From: Tenericutes bacterium HGW-Tenericutes-5
Lineage (GTDB): Bacteria; Bacillota_I; Bacilli_A; Izemoplasmatales; Hujiaoplasmataceae
Assembly: GCA_002839125.1 (NCBI GenBank)
Contig: PGXI01000074.1
Coordinates: forward strand, 1 to 7,231
Reading direction: 5' to 3'
Length of the DNA stretch: 7,231 nucleotides
Below are positions 5,846-7,231 of the stretch, piece after piece. The notes beneath the pieces were generated by a model. That model was given only the letters and a program-made list of their open reading frames with translations, was not told the origin of the DNA and did not search any database. A program made the position numbers and the translations under genes. The stretch's first letter is position 1; each line of letters opens with the position of its first letter.

Positions 5846-7231
5846 ATGTTTAATTTGACTAAAAAAATCACAACTTTAGCACTAATCACACTTTTAGGAG
5901 TAGTTTTGGTTGCTTGTGGTGGTGAAACTACAGAATTTACTCCGGACCAGACATTAATACCGGAAATAACAAATCCAGATAAGGTTTTCTATAGTACCGA
6001 TGACTATGAAATAACTTATCAGGAATTATATAACAGTGTTAAGATTAATGATGGGTTAAATCAATTATTAGCTATGATTGACACTGATCTTTTATCTGAC
6101 TATATGTTAGAAGTAACACAAACTGAAATTGATAACAAAAGACTTAAATTAACATATGATACCGATGATCAAGAAGTAATTGATGATCTTGATGAAGAAA
6201 CACGTCAAGAAAGAATCCAAAACTTTATTGACCAAATGTTTTTACTAGGTTATCAAGAATCAGAAATCGATGATTATGTTCGTCTAGTAATCGCTAGAGA
6301 AAATTATGTAATTGATTATATGATAAGTGAAGATTCAGTTGAAGAGACTTGGCATATCGGGCCGAATCAAATTGCTCAATATTATGATGTAACTTATGAA
6401 GATGATATTCAATCAATTAAGATTAAATTTGAATCAGAAGCTGATGCTTCAAGAATCATGAGAAGTTACAATCTTATTAGTAAGAATGGTAAAATCTTGA
6501 TTTATACTGGTGAAAAACCATTAGAAGAAGTTCCATCTTATCTGTTGAATGAAACTAATACTCAAGAGTTAAATGACGCGGAAATATTAGAATATTTCTT
6601 AAAAATGTACAATGATGTTTATTCTGGGTTTAGAACCGAAATTGAAGAAACATCAACTTATCAAGATTTGCTTGAAAATGAAGATTTAACTTTAAACTAT
6701 GATGATATATCTGGTTTCAATAAATCTTTAGCAGAGTTTATCTTTGTTTCTTTAGGAAATTATGAAGATTATGAGTCTGAAGAAGATACCACTGCTTATT
6801 ATACATATAAACCAGAAAGATTCTATTCTGGAAGAGATACTGCATACTACATGATTCTTAACTTAACTGCACAAGAAAAGTTTGATACCAAGGATTTTGA
6901 TGGGACAAAAGCTGAACTCGTAGCTATTATGGGTGAAGATTTATATAATGAAGTCCAACAAGAAATCGTTGATTTGAACTTTAGCTCTTCTAGTTTTATT
7001 CCAAGAAGAATGGCTGAATTAAGAGCTATGCATGAACTTAGAATTCATGATTACTATTTAGCTACTGATTATAAAGCTATTGATACCGGCTTTGAAATTG
7101 ATCAAGAAGGTAGTTCCTCAATAGTAGCTTCTTATGATGATAAAACAATCTCAGCTAACGAATTCTTTGCTTATGCAATGAATAGAAATGCAGGAATGTA
7201 TTTGCTTCATACAGCTCAAATTAAGGCTTTA
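5846..7231 (+). CDS. PrsA/SurA-like foldase lipoprotein, possibly with duplicated modules (3' end missing)
   Basis: An open frame of 462 codons runs to the right edge without a stop. It starts at ATG 5846 with AAAGGAG eight bases upstream. A lipoprotein signal peptide is clear: KK at 6-7, a hydrophobic core and the lipobox LVAC with Cys24 as lipid anchor, so the protein faces outward from the membrane. The mature part is rich in Asp, Glu and Tyr. Residues 47-79 resemble the start of a SurA/PrsA N-terminal domain (a short beta strand, then EITYQELYN and a helix). Residues 171-205 (IGPNQIAQYYD, then a strand and SEADASRIM) resemble the entry into a parvulin domain of PrsA, but the usual HIL motif is replaced by IKIKF, so isomerase activity is doubtful. 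A section around 378-405 (NFSSSSFIPRRMAELR, then RIHDYYL) resembles the closing helix of such modules. At 426 a second N-terminal-like module begins. The likely role is folding or holding exported proteins; the family call is by pattern only. Confidence 0.65.
   Translation, partial: MFNLTKKITTLALITLLGVVLVACGGETTEFTPDQTLIPEITNPDKVFYSTDDYEITYQELYNSVKINDGLNQLLAMIDTDLLSDYMLEVTQTEIDNKRLKLTYDTDDQEVIDDLDEETRQERIQNFIDQMFLLGYQESEIDDYVRLVIARENYVIDYMISEDSVEETWHIGPNQIAQYYDVTYEDDIQSIKIKFESEADASRIMRSYNLISKNGKILIYTGEKPLEEVPSYLLNETNTQELNDAEILEYFLKMYNDVYSGFRTEIEETSTYQDLLENEDLTLNYDDISGFNKSLAEFIFVSLGNYEDYESEEDTTAYYTYKPERFYSGRDTAYYMILNLTAQEKFDTKDFDGTKAELVAIMGEDLYNEVQQEIVDLNFSSSSFIPRRMAELRAMHELRIHDYYLATDYKAIDTGFEIDQEGSSSIVASYDDKTISANEFFAYAMNRNAGMYLLHTAQIKAL
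5984..6082 (+). repeat. Protein repeat module, copy 1 (residues 47-79 of the lipoprotein)
   Basis: The peptide starting VFYSTDDYEITYQELY aligns without gaps to residues 426-458 of the same protein. Shared positions are Ser, Asp-Asp, Ile, Glu and Leu-Leu at matching spacing, with several similar hydrophobic positions. The DNA has diverged, so this would be an old duplication. Confidence 0.45.
7121..7219 (+). repeat. Protein repeat module, copy 2 (residues 426-458 of the lipoprotein)
   Basis: The peptide starting IVASYDDKTISANEFF matches copy 1 at the positions SxDD, I, E and LL. It has the same strand-turn-helix pattern. The module is cut by the window edge, so its full extent cannot be seen. 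Confidence 0.45.

Noticed and set aside
5707..5889. Minus-strand open frame of 60 codons
   Set aside because: It runs across the nifJ terminator, the lipoprotein promoter and the lipoprotein start. It has no recognisable motif and its composition follows from AT-rich non-coding DNA.

Overview
The window is an AT-rich stretch (roughly one third G+C by eye) with all recognisable genes on the + strand. Every tryptophan is TGG, and two genes end at TGA where read-through would make no sense, so TGA is a stop here. Together with the Bacillota-type WalJ/YycJ protein, AGGAGG-type ribosome binding sites, TATAAT promoters, a lipobox lipoprotein and an anaerobic pyruvate:ferredoxin oxidoreductase, this points to an anaerobic low-GC Gram-positive or a wall-less relative that keeps the standard code (Acholeplasma/Izemoplasma/Haloplasma-like, or Erysipelotrichia/Clostridia). 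The lineage is an inference, not a proof.

Positions 1-2026 form one transcription unit. It starts outside the window with an exported protein whose shape fits a camelysin/TasA-like substrate of a SipW-type signal peptidase (5' end missing). A hairpin with a U-run follows, which could act as an attenuator. Next come an ER/SipW-type signal peptidase I and, joined to it by an ATGA overlap, the metallo-beta-lactamase-fold exonuclease walJ/yycJ. A strong terminator that uses the last codons of walJ closes the unit. The peptidase probably processes the protein encoded just upstream; walJ seems to be carried along by translational coupling.

Positions 2027-5733 hold nifJ as a single-gene unit. It has a good promoter with palindromes at and upstream of the -35 box, a strong AGGAGG that fixes the start at 2139 rather than at the earlier in-frame ATG at 2085, a complete 1180-residue pyruvate:ferredoxin/flavodoxin oxidoreductase, and a perfect 10-bp terminator. 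The enzyme supplies acetyl-CoA and reduced ferredoxin in fermentative metabolism.

Positions 5734-7231 hold a new promoter and the first 462 codons of a surface lipoprotein with PrsA/SurA-like features. It runs off the window's right edge while starting what looks like a second copy of its N-terminal module.

I found no RNA genes, CRISPR arrays, insertion sequences or phage genes. No gene-free gap exceeds 170 bases. I see no clearly new multi-gene system; the points most worth a second look are the substrate/peptidase pair, the duplicated foldase-like lipoprotein and the uneven codon use along nifJ.
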